Below the pieces are notes generated by a model that saw nothing but the letters and a program-made list of their open reading frames with translations, was not told where the DNA came from and ran no database searches. Made by a program: the position numbers and the translations under genes. From Liquidambar formosana (lineage: Eukaryota > Streptophyta > Magnoliopsida > Saxifragales > Altingiaceae), in assembly GCA_039720395.1 (NCBI GenBank), contig CM077827.1:10021991-10085990 (forward strand): DNA of 64,000 bases, written 5' to 3'. Shown here one piece after another: positions 23,401 through 33,044 of the stretch (position 1 is its first letter; the number at the start of each line of letters is the position of its first letter).

Positions 23401-24589
23401 TCTTTGGAACCGGTACAATATTGGCCACCCAGTCAGTTTGTGTCATCGTCTGAATGAACCCCACCTTGAGGAGTTTAGTGACTTCATCTTTGATTTTTAT
23501 CATCAACTCAGGCTTCATGCGGCGAAACTTCTGCTTTACTGGCTTAGCGTCTTCTTTTATTGGTATGTGATGTTGTGCTATCTCGGGGTCAATACCAGGC
23601 ATATCTTGATAAGACCAGGCGAACACATCATTATACTCATGCAACAAAGCTGTCAATTTGCCCCGCTCCTCTTCAGATAAGGTGGAACCAATTCGTATTT
23701 CTTTATGATTCTCATTAATACCTAAGTCTATTAAAATAGTCTCTTCTTGAATAGGTATTACTTTCCTTTCTTGATCTTTTTTAATTAATTCTTCAATGTA
23801 ATCAATATCCTGTGATAATGCAGTTTCATCATAGAAAGGCTCATCGAGATACGCGGAATTAAAGATGTTATTTCCAACAAAAGGGGTGGTCACATTTTTG
23901 GGTTTGAGCTTATTCTCAGTTATGATGCTAGTTACAATTTCAACCCCCTTTTTCCATTCCCATGTGCTGGTACTTCCATCAGCAGAAGTGATCAAATTGG
24001 CGGAGTCGTCAGCAGCATCTTCATCAGTCAAGGCATTAATCCTCTCAGTCTGCTTGGGTTCCAATAGTGCTTGCATCGTTTCCCCTTCCAGAAGATCCTT
24101 CCAGTCTTCAGTCTTAGACTCTTCCTTCTTCGCATCAGTCATCCTTTCTTCCTCAATCTTCAGCACTGCTTTGAAAAAGATTTCCAATCCTGGGACCATT
24201 TTTCCGGTCATACGATCGAACCAAGGTTCTGGGAATCCACAGTAAGGAAAGTCATCTCCTTCTTTAACAAAGTTCCCATTGAGTATGCCCTTGTTGACCG
24301 GCAAACTGTTATTTTCGCCATTGTATCCCACACCAAGACGATTATCCTGCGGTTTGAAATTAGGAAACTCAGCTACTCCTTGATTATACTTTCCCAAACC
24401 CATCCCAGGCATAAAATTCATCTTTCTCATGAGGTGAGCAGCAATATGACCAACACCTTCCCCAAGATTTGGTGGAATCATTTCTATCCCATACGGTCCT
24501 TCTTTTTCAATAACCTGTATAATCTCAAATCCCCTCCAAGCCATTTCAGCTTCTTCCCCCCTCGCAGACCGGAGCAGTGATTTCACCAT
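20477..24589 (-). CDS. Retrotransposon pol: G-patch, RT, RNase H (two), integrase
   Basis: This is an open frame of 1,370 codons on the - strand. In order: a G-patch near residues 44-75 (GEGVGHIAAHLM...GMGLGKYNQG); reverse transcriptase with VDYRDLNKACP and catalytic YVDD near residue 503; the normal RNase H/connection; a second RNase H-like segment near residue 795 (MYFDGASN, then NNTAEYEACIAGMEAL and GDSALVISQ), a feature of Tat-lineage gypsy elements; an integrase zinc finger (CHQCQ, near residue 1060); and a DDE core (IDIIGE, ITDNG, GAVEAANKN) to about residue 1190. It overlaps the 3' end of gag-protease by 44 bp in another frame, so its translation needs frameshifting, splicing or re-initiation. 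No lesion is seen. Confidence 0.95.
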   Translation of the reverse strand: MVKSLLRSARGEEAEMAWRGFEIIQVIEKEGPYGIEMIPPNLGEGVGHIAAHLMRKMNFMPGMGLGKYNQGVAEFPNFKPQDNRLGVGYNGENNSLPVNKGILNGNFVKEGDDFPYCGFPEPWFDRMTGKMVPGLEIFFKAVLKIEEERMTDAKKEESKTEDWKDLLEGETMQALLEPKQTERINALTDEDAADDSANLITSADGSTSTWEWKKGVEIVTSIITENKLKPKNVTTPFVGNNIFNSAYLDEPFYDETALSQDIDYIEELIKKDQERKVIPIQEETILIDLGINENHKEIRIGSTLSEEERGKLTALLHEYNDVFAWSYQDMPGIDPEIAQHHIPIKEDAKPVKQKFRRMKPELMIKIKDEVTKLLKVGFIQTMTQTDWVANIVPVPKKDGKIRMCVDYRDLNKACPKDDFPLPHIDVLVDNTARSAMMSFMDGFSGYNQIKMAPEDISKTTFVTEWGIYGYTVMPFGLKNAGATYQRMATTLLHDMMHKEVEVYVDDMIVKSETREEHWANLKKFFDRIRRYKLRLNPQKCTFGVTTGKLLGYVVSSRGIEIDPMKIKAILEMAPPKTEKEIRGFLGRLQYISRFIAKMTTTCEPIFKLLKKGESREWNDQCQRAFDAVKEYLLKPPILQPPRLGRPLLLYLSVFEEALGCMLAQDDGQGGEYAIYYLSKKLHDYETRYSPIEKSCFALVWAAKKLRHILLSYEVWVVARMDPLKYLFEKAVLNGRMSRWAIILAGYELKYVTRKSIKGRAIAEHCAGHPIMGPTLDDDFPDEDVLTIEEGRMWKMYFDGASNQYGDGVGVLLIAPDGSHIPMSVKLNFENSNNTAEYEACIAGMEALLVLGVREVEVYGDSALVISQVQKIWRTREEHLKPYQGYLEKLARKFDKVTYTPLPRSHNQFADALATLASMINVPEGAPIKPLSINQRSRPAYEEAVMLIDAEPDDGKPWYYDIKNVIEKGEYPEGANRKDRRALRLIAAQYILCGGDLYRRSYDGVHLMCVDEEKARVLMGEVHEGVCGPHMSGKMLAKKIVRMGYFWTTMMRDCVEYVKRCHQCQVYANLNYMPPVELHQMTSPWPFSTWGIDIIGEIKPKATGGHKYILVAIDYFTKWVEASAYAELKSSHVARFIEQNIICRYGVPHEIITDNGLHFQNEVKVLLEEYQIKHHKSSPYRPQTNGAVEAANKNIKSILEKSTVTYKDWAEKLPFALWGYRTSVRTSTGATPYSLVYGMEAVLPVEMEVGSLRVMVENRIPETEWVKIRYEQLALIDEKRLQALYHVQGYQKRIARAFNKRVRPRGLKEGDLVLKQMQAQIFDPRGKFRPTWMGPYIVKTIMTGGAVKLIDGDGNELMQPVNMDRLRKYYV

Positions 24590-26816
24590 CCCCGTGTATT
24601 ATCAGAATTCCTTCTTTCCATGGGAGTTTAATCTTCTGATGAACAGTAGAGGGTACGGCTCCTAGTGGGTGTAACCAGGTTCTACCCAATAGGAGGTTGA
24701 AATTGGTATTAATGTCCATCACGCAGAATTCTACTTCGGACTCGACTGGTCCCACAATACATGCGGCTTTGAAGGTCCCCACAATCTTGCGACATCCATT
24801 ATCATAGGCTCGCACAGTCAAGGCGGATGGCGTAAGCTGCTCTTCAGTGAGTCCTAACTTGGAGGCAGTGCGCATTGGGCAGACATTTAAGGCAGATCCA
24901 TTGTCCACTAGGACCACCGGTATTTTCTTTCCTCTGCACTCCACGGTGATATACAAGGGCTTGGCGTGTGCCACTCCTTCAGTTGGCAAATCTTCTGTTG
25001 AGAATGTCAATACAGCTTCACTTTCTGGGTTTGTACCCATCAGTGCTACAACTTGCTCTGGTGAAATTTCCATAGGTACTTCTTTTCTGGCAAGGGCCTC
25101 CAAAACAGCTTGTCGATGCCTTTTGGATGCTACCAAGAGTCCCCATATAGAGATATTTGCCTGAGTTTTCTTTAATTGTTTCAGCACACGATCCTCATCA
25201 TCTTCTTCATCTGACTTCTTATTATTCCTTTCTAGCTCAGCTTCTCTTCCTGGGTGATCTCCCTCCAGGTAAGAAGGTTTGAAATGCCTCCCAGATCGAG
25301 TCAAATGCAGAATTCCATCCTCATCATCCATAGAACCCCAGAAATCCCTTTTCTTGACATTGACTTCGTCGCAGTCCTTCCAAGCATCAACATCTAATAC
25401 CATTATTTCCCTTATAAGATCGGAGGGATCCCGTATCTCGGTGCCTTGTTCTATAAGCCCCACATTCCTCTGATATTCTGGTAAAGGGTTCTGATGGATG
25501 TTTGGTTCGGCTCCTGCTCCTGGCTTGGGAATCTTCTTATTATCAATCAAGTCCTGGATCTCATGCCTCAGCCTGGCACAGTTGTCTGTCTTATGCCCTG
25601 CCATTTGATGGAAATGACAAAATTCATTCAAATTATATCGTGGTGGGAGAGGATTAGGCAGGGGACGCGGTGCTAAGGCTTGCAGATGTCCTCTCCTCAT
25701 CAAATTGGCGAAAGCTTTAGATAGAGACATTCCCAGATCATCGAATTCTCTTCTAGCCCCTTGGTTCACAGCAGCTACTGTACTTGAGTTTGGAAGCGGA
25801 TTGGCAACCCTGTTTCCTCCCTGACTGCTACCATTTCCTCCAGCCCCGTAAGTTTTCTTCATTGCCTTCCCTTCATACCTATCCACCTGACCGCTGCTTA
25901 TGGCTTGTTCGATACGGGTCCCACAATCATACAGCTGCTCGAAATTCATGACAGGAGATGCTAACAATCGGTTGAAATACACAGGCTGTAAATTTTTTAT
26001 GATCAAATTGACTTGATCTCTTTCTGTGGGCCTGTTCACCATCTTGATCGCCTTTTTCCTCCATCTGATTAGGAAGTCAGAGAATGTCTCCCCAGACTTT
26101 TGTACCGTCATTTCAAGATCCCGCAAGGTTGTGTCCAGCATGGTATTGTAATTATACTGGTCCTTGAAAAGCTTCATTAAGGTTTCCCAAGACGAAACTT
26201 GTGCATCATCCAGACCATAGTACCATTTAGAGGCTTCTCCGACAAGTGATAATGGAAAGGCAGCCACAGCTTGGGCTTCGTTCATCCCTTTCATTCTTAC
26301 AATGCTCATATATTGGCGAATGTGCTGTTTGGGATCTCCACCCCCATCAAACTTTTCCGTGTCAGCAATTTTGAATTTGGATGGCAAATTTGCTAAAGGA
26401 TCAGAGGACGACCCTCCAACAAACATGAAATCATCCATACCTTGAGATTTTCGCATTGCTGCGTGCATCTTTTCCACTTTCTCTTTCATCTCCTCCTGCC
26501 CTGCCGTGTACTTCTCCCATTTTTCCCATTCTTTTTTCTTCTTTAAATAATCAGCATAATCATCTTCCTCCCACATTTCACTTTCAACTCCCTTTTTTTC
26601 TTCTTTTCCCTTGCCTTTTTTATCTCCTGAGGCCCCTTCCTCCTTTCTTTCTGCTGAAGGTATCTCTTCACTTGTCGTTTCTCCTTCTGGCTTTTCGTTC
26701 TCTTTTTCTTTCTCCAAGACTTGGAGGCGATTTTCTATCCCAGACAAACGCCCATCCAATTTTCCCATTGTTGCCTCCATTCTGGTCAACACTTCCATCA
26801 TTGCGAAGTCTGCCAT
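24546..26816 (-). CDS. Retrotransposon gag-protease polyprotein
   Basis: The ORF is 756 codons on the - strand. An N-terminal coiled-coil-like and acidic/Lys-rich region (residues 1-130) precedes the gag core (about 137-310, with DPKQHIRQYMS and GEASKWYYGL). A Tat-type knuckle follows, CHFHQMAGHKTDNC near residue 405. An aspartic protease lies near residues 640-720; its active-site triad reads DNGS, a variant of the usual DTGS/DSGS. The ORF ends 44 bp inside the pol ORF. Intact in sequence; packages element RNA and processes the polyprotein by family knowledge. Confidence 0.93.
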   Translation of the reverse strand: MADFAMMEVLTRMEATMGKLDGRLSGIENRLQVLEKEKENEKPEGETTSEEIPSAERKEEGASGDKKGKGKEEKKGVESEMWEEDDYADYLKKKKEWEKWEKYTAGQEEMKEKVEKMHAAMRKSQGMDDFMFVGGSSSDPLANLPSKFKIADTEKFDGGGDPKQHIRQYMSIVRMKGMNEAQAVAAFPLSLVGEASKWYYGLDDAQVSSWETLMKLFKDQYNYNTMLDTTLRDLEMTVQKSGETFSDFLIRWRKKAIKMVNRPTERDQVNLIIKNLQPVYFNRLLASPVMNFEQLYDCGTRIEQAISSGQVDRYEGKAMKKTYGAGGNGSSQGGNRVANPLPNSSTVAAVNQGARREFDDLGMSLSKAFANLMRRGHLQALAPRPLPNPLPPRYNLNEFCHFHQMAGHKTDNCARLRHEIQDLIDNKKIPKPGAGAEPNIHQNPLPEYQRNVGLIEQGTEIRDPSDLIREIMVLDVDAWKDCDEVNVKKRDFWGSMDDEDGILHLTRSGRHFKPSYLEGDHPGREAELERNNKKSDEEDDEDRVLKQLKKTQANISIWGLLVASKRHRQAVLEALARKEVPMEISPEQVVALMGTNPESEAVLTFSTEDLPTEGVAHAKPLYITVECRGKKIPVVLVDNGSALNVCPMRTASKLGLTEEQLTPSALTVRAYDNGCRKIVGTFKAACIVGPVESEVEFCVMDINTNFNLLLGRTWLHPLGAVPSTVHQKIKLPWKEGILIIHGDGEITAPVCEGGRS

Positions 26817-27809
26817 GGCCCTATCTTTTCTTAATCTGTTTGTTGTCAGCGACCTAACCCAAGCAGTACTGAGGTCTTGTGATCTTGTTGAGCGACCAAT
26901 TGTGTTCTGCCAGTCGAGAATTGTTTAGGTTCCACCCCAACATAATTAACATTTTAAGAATCCATTTATCTTATGCCAATTTTCGTCATGTCTACTAATT
27001 CTTCAGAGAATCAGCATAAGATAAATCAAGAGAAATCCAATGTCATTGTGAATTTAAGCCCTTTACAATGCACTCATCCTACTCTCAATTGGATCTCAGC
27101 CTTCCCCTTTTTTTTTATTATATATATTTTTTTTTGTTGGGCATGAGTTCCTTACACAATTTTTGTACAATCCTCACACTAAATGGGCTTAAATTCAAAT
27201 AACATTGGGCTTCAAGGTTATTACCCAGGCCAGATTCAATAGTTAAATCCAAATCCACATGCCGAGTGGGTCGGTTAGTTCAAAGTAGGCCACATCATTG
27301 TTTAATTTCTTTTCCTTAAAGGCCCAATTACTTGTTTCAATCTTGCAATAAGTTTTTCAAACCTATCAGAAATTCAAATCAACCTGGGCTCCTATTCTTA
27401 TTGACGGACGAGTATTGGGCTAATAGCCCAATAACACTCAACTTGTTTCCATGGGTACTTGGTACGTCCAAGTCCCTGGGCCCAAACATGGAAGCCTATC
27501 TCTCACCCAACTACCCAAGATTCCTACCGACACAGACACTGTGGCTGACATGTTGAGTCTTAGCCACTTGTTATCAAAACGGTGATACTGGCCGACAAAT
27601 GCAAATCTCGAGAGGATTAAAATAACTCCCAAACCCTAATACCGTTGGATCCTCTGATGACGCGTTGGGTGCCCTAATAGCGCATTAATTGTCAAAAAAC
27701 CCTCTTTATGACCCCTAACCTTTCTAAAAAACCAAGACTGGATTGCCAGTGACTCACAGTTCCCCTTCAATCATCCAGCTCTCAAAACTCTTCCCAAGAC
27801 TTCACTCTC
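26817..27809. other. Retrotransposon leader upstream of gag
   Basis: It is non-coding on the - strand and would serve as part of the 5' untranslated leader. It contains a T-rich tract near 27105-27135. Its lower part is also the putative promoter of the + strand gene at 27810; I do not see a clear TATA box there. Confidence 0.55.
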
Positions 27810-28376
27810 ATGGCATCTTCCTCTTCCTCTCCAAACCACCTAGACCTAAACATTGTGCCAGAAGTATTGCCGGCGCCAGAAACACAGACAAACATTTGGC
27901 GCCCGGTATTCCCAACCGGTGACCAACCAGTCATGGTGAGTGATACCTTGGTGTACAACCCTACAAACGCAGCTGCAGTGGGTGCAGAGCTCATCACTCC
28001 TCGCGATGAGGTGCTACTGAGTACGAGGTCGGATGTGGATATCATGAAAAGTGCCTTGGCCCTAAATGTTCAGGCAACCACAATTGCTGCTAACCTGACT
28101 CGACGCCTATATGCTAGGGGCATGGAAGTTCAGAGGTTGAACGACCATATCCAACGCCTCCAGCGAACACTTAACAGATCTAACCGGACAATGAGGTCCC
28201 TAAGAGGAGAGAACGACGAACTGAAAAGAATGATAGATTCCTATGCTACAGGCCTTGTGCCCAGAGTTGTGCAGCTAGAAGGGTTCGGGGAACAGATTCG
28301 AGAACAACTTGAAAGGCTTCAGAAACAATCTGAAGCAGGGCCTTCAAATTCCCCTCAGGGTGCTGCTAACAAGTAG
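27810..28376 (+). CDS. Antisense coiled-coil protein with EAR-like motif, upstream of gag
   Basis: The intronless ORF encodes 188 aa on the + strand, opposite to gag. After a Ser-rich start it has LDLNIVPE at residues 11-18, which fits the DLNxxP form of the plant EAR repression motif. Residues about 100-175 form a likely coiled coil (MEVQRLNDHIQRLQ..., LRGENDELKRMID..., then EQIREQLERLQKQ). Codon-like composition and the absence of simple repeats set it apart from chance ORFs. I do not recognise a named family. It may act in the nucleus, but this is inference. It lies between the PBS and gag on the element. Confidence 0.65.
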   Translation: MASSSSSPNHLDLNIVPEVLPAPETQTNIWRPVFPTGDQPVMVSDTLVYNPTNAAAVGAELITPRDEVLLSTRSDVDIMKSALALNVQATTIAANLTRRLYARGMEVQRLNDHIQRLQRTLNRSNRTMRSLRGENDELKRMIDSYATGLVPRVVQLEGFGEQIREQLERLQKQSEAGPSNSPQGAANK

Positions 28377-29560
28377 CGATTCTCTCCCTCTTTCTCTCTT
28401 TCTTTTTTTTTTGATTTCTGGTTTTTGGACTTTTGGATGTACAACACCCCCCTCTTTTTTTTATTTTTCTTTGTGTGTATAAATTCTCTCTCTTTTTTTT
28501 TCTTTTGTGGGAGTACAACAAAAAACAAACCGATGAACACAAAGGAAGCCTATCATTTATTCACCTAAAATGATCGGAATACATAGCTAAAACCGGCAAA
28601 ACACACTTACATGGAACAAACCTCTAAAGACCTAAGAGTAAAGGAAATACATCAACACAAGTGACATTATAAAAAATGTCACAAACGAAACCTGCCACCT
28701 CCACTGGAACCCCCTCACGTAAACAGAAGCTGACCATTAAGATGAAAAGGATGAAGTGCAAGACGACAGCTATAAGGCACTCAGAAGAAGTCATGGTTGC
28801 AGAGACGCAGATCTAAGAGGTATAACAATGGGTACTTAGGGAACAAACCTACAACGGCTAGAGATAGCAAATCCCAAAAAGCTAGAAAGAGTGCACTCCA
28901 AAGGCTATAACTAGTAGGTTTCCAATGATTATGAACAGTAATCTCTATACAGTAGGCACATGCAGTGGTCTCATAACTCTCTAATAGGTGTGAACTAATT
29001 GCAAGATTGACTCTTTGTTTGGGTTTTAATTAAAAGACTTTAAACAATATTGGGCCTCGCCCCATTACCAATCCTAGAAATGATAAAAAAACCTTTATAC
29101 AATTTTGGGCCTTGCCCCATACCCGGTCCTAAAAATGAAAATGATGCATGTCACACATTCACACAAGATTGTACAGAAAAAGTAAATTTACCCATGTTTT
29201 TAACGTGCAGTTCAAACCAAGGGTCTCCTTATATCCTCCGCCTTCAATGGGTTACCCAAGCTAGGATGCCCGAGAGCAATCCGTTAACGTACTCACAAGC
29301 TTATCACAGGCTAGTGGCACAGGCTGTGGGCTGATGGAGCAGATAAGAATTACCCAAGAATCGAGTGGAATCTGGGAACCCTCACCCAACTACCATCGGG
29401 GTTTAGACACAGGCCGGTGTGTGTGTGCAGTATTTTATTGTAAAAAACAACATTATATATTTTTTTTTTTCAAAAAAAACATTTATTCATTTTTTTTTTT
29501 GGTTTTCGTATTAAATTAAAATATTAATTATGGTCAATGAATACTTTGAGGTTGAGCTCA
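28377..29560. other. Retrotransposon 5' leader between PBS and the antisense ORF
   Basis: The stretch has T- and A-rich tracts at 28400-28510 and 29460-29510. Two GGGCCT(T/C)GCCCCAT blocks recur (about 29052 and 29108). No gene is supported. Confidence 0.55.
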
Positions 29561-29579
29561 GTCCCCAGCAGAGTCGCCA
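29561..29579 (-). other. Primer binding site of the retrotransposon
   Basis: On the - strand TGGCGACTCTGCTGGGGAC starts one base after the 5' LTR ends. The initial TGG would pair with a tRNA 3' CCA. The form is like the tRNA-Arg PBS known in Ogre-type elements, but I did not compare it with tRNA sequences. Confidence 0.8.
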
Positions 29580-29580
29580 C

Positions 29581-31012
29581 TGTGGTCGCACCGACCTGTT
29601 TCCATCGCCGCCACGCGCGCTCGCGCGTTTCCTCAGTTCACCTGTATTTACCTGCTTTTTTTTGCTTTCTGATGGTGCTAATCCATTTAGGATTAGCGTG
29701 CAAATGAGAGTCGCCACCTGGAAGAGTCCAGGACCAATTTTATTGACCAGAGATGGGTTCGTAGCTAAGGTACATGTTGGGAAGGTGTTAGGCACCCAAC
29801 AATGCCCGGTAATAAACCGGCCCTCATTCTTGTATTCATTGACCATATTTAATATTTTAATAAAATCCGGAACACCTGTTAATCATACAATAAATAAATG
29901 GCACACACGAATGATGGATTAATGGCATAGGATAAATAAACAAAGCATAAATATTTAATAACAAAGTATAGAAGCTTTAACGGAATGAAAATAAGAGAAA
30001 ACGCACTGTCGCGAGTACTCGCGGTCTGACCATGCGTACGCATGGTATCATCATGCGTACGCATGGTCTCACCATGCGTACGCACCTACCATGCATATGC
30101 ATAATAAATTTATGCGTACGCATGACATTTCGCGAGTACTCATGGTTTCACCAAATTATCTTCTCCGCGGATTTGGACCTCCCGAAGAACATTATTGGCC
30201 AAAAATGGACAGTGTATACAATAAATCAACTTCTAAACATCCTACATAATTATATAAATAAATAAATATTACGTACCTCTTAAAAATAAAGCAAATTGAA
30301 ATTAAATCCTTCCCTCAGGTCCACCGTCAACCCGGCAGCGTCTCCCCTGTTGCGCAAAACAAGCTTTTCCCAGTCTCACTGGTCTAACTTTCTGTTATAT
30401 TTTCCTTTCTTTTCTCTCAGTTTATTTCTCTCACCTTTCCCATATTTCTCTCACCCTCAAAATAACTAGCAGTTACTCAAAATGCAGCTCCTCCTTATTT
30501 CTCTATCTATTTCCTCTCACTGACCCCCCCTGTTTCTGCCTTCTCCGTCCGTCCTCCTTTTTTTCTCCCTGAGCTCCCAAGAGCTCTGCTATTTATAGGA
30601 GAAATCACCCGAGTGAGGTCGTCATGCATGACCTCAAACTCTCTCCTCTTTGACCCCCCCACGTTCCCTTTGCTCAATGGTCGGGCCAACCCAAGCATAA
30701 ATCATTCCCCCGACAACAACTTTCGGCCGAAGTGGAGAGCAGGCATCATTCAGATGAGAAAAATAGAATCTCATGCGTACGCATATTATTTTATGCGTAC
30801 GCATGGCTATTCATGCGTACGCATGAAACCACCATGCGTACGCATATTATAAATATGCGTACGCACCACACTCCCCGGCTGTCTAATTTAATTGTTTGAA
30901 CTCCCATTTGCTTGCTTTGCGCGTAGAAAGAGACCCGAGTAGACGGCAAACATTGTGGACCTCATCATCGGGAAATCATCATCAAATGTAGGGACAAAAT
31001 GGGGTGTCTACA
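29581..31012 (-). repeat. 5' LTR (right copy)
   Basis: It is identical to the left LTR by eye except for one C/T substitution (14530 versus 30893) and one extra T near 30953. It carries the same ten palindrome copies and the TATA box at 30589-30597 on the - strand. The host hAT codons resume at 31018 after the GGGGC target duplication. Confidence 0.97.
30589..30597 (-). promoter_or_regulatory. TATA box of the retrotransposon 5' LTR
   Basis: TATAAATAG on the - strand would drive gag-pol RNA leftward. It is identical to the box in the other LTR. Confidence 0.75.
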
Positions 31013-33044
31013 GGGGCCATTTTGAAAGACTGTTAAATGGGGATGGAAGTAAGAGTGATCAAGCAAAATGTAATCATTGCTCCAAATTGTTTAATTGTCC
31101 TAGTTCTCAAGGAACCAGTACCCTTAAAAGGCATCTTCTAAAGTGTCCTAGATATCCAAATAACCAAGACCATAAACAAAAACTCTTAGATTTTCAATCT
31201 ATGTCACAAAACCAAGGTAACGTTTCTAATTGGAAATTCGACCAAGAACTTTGTCGCAAAGAGTTGGCTCGAATGATTATTGTTGATGAGTTACCCTTTA
31301 GTTTTGTGGAGAAGGAAGGGTTTAAAAGATTTATTAGTGTATTGCAACCAAGGTTTAATTTGGTTTCAAGAACCACAATGACAAAAGACTGTATTGAGAT
31401 TTATTTGAATGAAAGGAATATGTTGAAGGAGATTTTTGTCACAGCAGCTTCACGAGTGTGTCTCACAACTGATTTGTGGACTTCCATCCAAAACCTTGGA
31501 TATATGTGCCTCACCGCACATTATATTGATAAAGGTTGGAATCTTCAAAAAAGAATCATCAATTTTCGTGTGGTTCCAACTCCTCATCGAGGTGAGATTA
31601 TTGCACAAGCTGTGGAAACTTGTTTGTTAGGGTGGGGTCTTGAAAAATTGTGCACAATCACAGTAGATAATGCAAGCTCTAATGATACTGCGGCTATAAG
31701 CTTGGTAAAAAGGTTTAATAAGAGGAATGGATTGTTGTTAGATGGTGAATTCTTTCATGTAAGATGTTTTGCACATATCTTGAATCTTGTTGTGAGGGAT
31801 GGAATTAATGAAGTGAAGGATTCATTAATTCGCCTTCGTGACAGTGTAAAATATGTGAGGAGTTCTCCTTCACGTACAGAAGTATTCAAGAAATGTGCCG
31901 CGGAGGAAAGAATTGTATCAAAGAAGTCTTTGTGCTTGGATGTCCCAACACGATGGAATTCAACTTATCTTATGTTGAATGCTGCAATTGAGTATGAAAA
32001 AGCATTTGATCGTTTGGAAGAGCAAGATTCTAGTTTTATTTTTGAAATGAAGGAAGGGGTAATGCGTCCAAGTGATTGGTTGACAATGAAAAACTTACAC
32101 ATGTTTTTAGAGCATTTCTACATTGTCACAATCCGGATATCTGGGTCCAAATATATCACTTCTAACTCATATTTTAAAGAAATGAATGACATCCAAAAAA
32201 CTCTCTTAAAATGGTCACAAGATGAAAATACTTTGTTTCGTGACATGGCAAAGAAAATGTATGCTAAATTCGAAAAGTATTGCAACATTGGCAAAGTGAA
32301 TATGATATTGATCATTGCAATGGTTTTAGATCCTCGATATAAGTTGAAGTATGTGAAATTTAGTTATACAAAGTTTTATGATAGTAGTAAGGTTGATGAA
32401 ATCATTGCAAAAGTGAAAAGTGTCATGGATCGACTTTATCACTGCTATATGTTGGAGATGAATTCTAATGTTGATTCTTCTCAAAGTTTCAAAGATGTTG
32501 AGATGGGGAATGCAGAACATGCTGTGGTTATTGAAGATGATTGGGATGATTTCTTGAAATCAGAAAAATGTATGGTAATGAGCACTGAGTTAGATCGTTA
32601 TTTAGAAGAAGGTGTTGAAATTTGTGTACCCGGTTTTGACATTTTGCTTTGGTGGAAAGTGAAATCTCCTACATATCCTGTTCTATCTTGTATGGCGCGT
32701 GACATTTTGGCAATTCCCATCACAACTGTTGCTTCAGAATCTGCTTTTAGTACAGGGGGTCGAGTACTTGATCAATTTCGTAGTTCATTGACTCCAAAAA
32801 TTGTAGAGTGCTTGATTTGTGCACAAGATTGGCTAAGGTGTTCACCAACTCCGATTGAAATTGAAGAAAAGTTAGAGATTCTTGAGGACATTGAGACAAG
32901 TAATTCATTTTTAAGTTTTATTTGTGTTTATTTTAGTTCTTATAATTTGATATCTATAATATTTATTTTAATGTTTTAAATTTTGTAGGAATAAGTGATG
33001 ACTTTAATAACCTTTCCATTGGAGATTCAATTGTTACAACTTGA

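Larger units (their letters stand above)
13218..31012 (-). mobile_element. 17.8-kb Ty3/gypsy Tat-type LTR retrotransposon
   Basis: LTRs of 1,431 and 1,432 bp bound the element, with perfect 5-bp target duplications GGGGC (13213-13217 and 31013-31017). Gag and pol lie on the - strand, so the 5' LTR is at 29581-31012. PBS and PPT are next to the LTRs as expected. Pol has a G-patch, RT, two RNase H-like segments and integrase. The dual RNase H and extra antisense ORFs point to the Tat lineage (Ogre/Retand group). Three genes on the + strand lie antisense to gag-pol. The two LTRs differ by only one substitution and one 1-bp indel that I could see, so insertion is recent. Confidence 0.96.
13104..33044 (+). 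pseudogene. hAT transposase gene split by an LTR retrotransposon
   Basis: The first coding part, 13104-13217, encodes 38 residues with a basic KRKKPQKGK stretch and ends at Trp-Gly. The retrotransposon interrupts here. The second part resumes at 31018 with His-Phe-Glu-Arg and runs open to about 32899; a probable intron (32900-32988) joins a short last exon ending at 33044. The total is about 683 aa. Visible domains are a BED-type zinc finger (CNHC near the start of part 2 with a distal LKRHLLKC), an RNase H-like transposase core (TTDLWTS, VDNASSND) and a C-terminal hAT dimerisation domain (ASESAFSTGGR, SSLTP). A 5'-UTR intron may end at the AG before 13101. Apart from the insertion I see no stop or frameshift, so the gene was intact when hit. 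It is now inactive in place. Confidence 0.92.

Noticed and set aside
20505..26928. Many + strand ORFs of 60-170 codons
   Set aside because: They are shadows of the gag and pol genes on the - strand.
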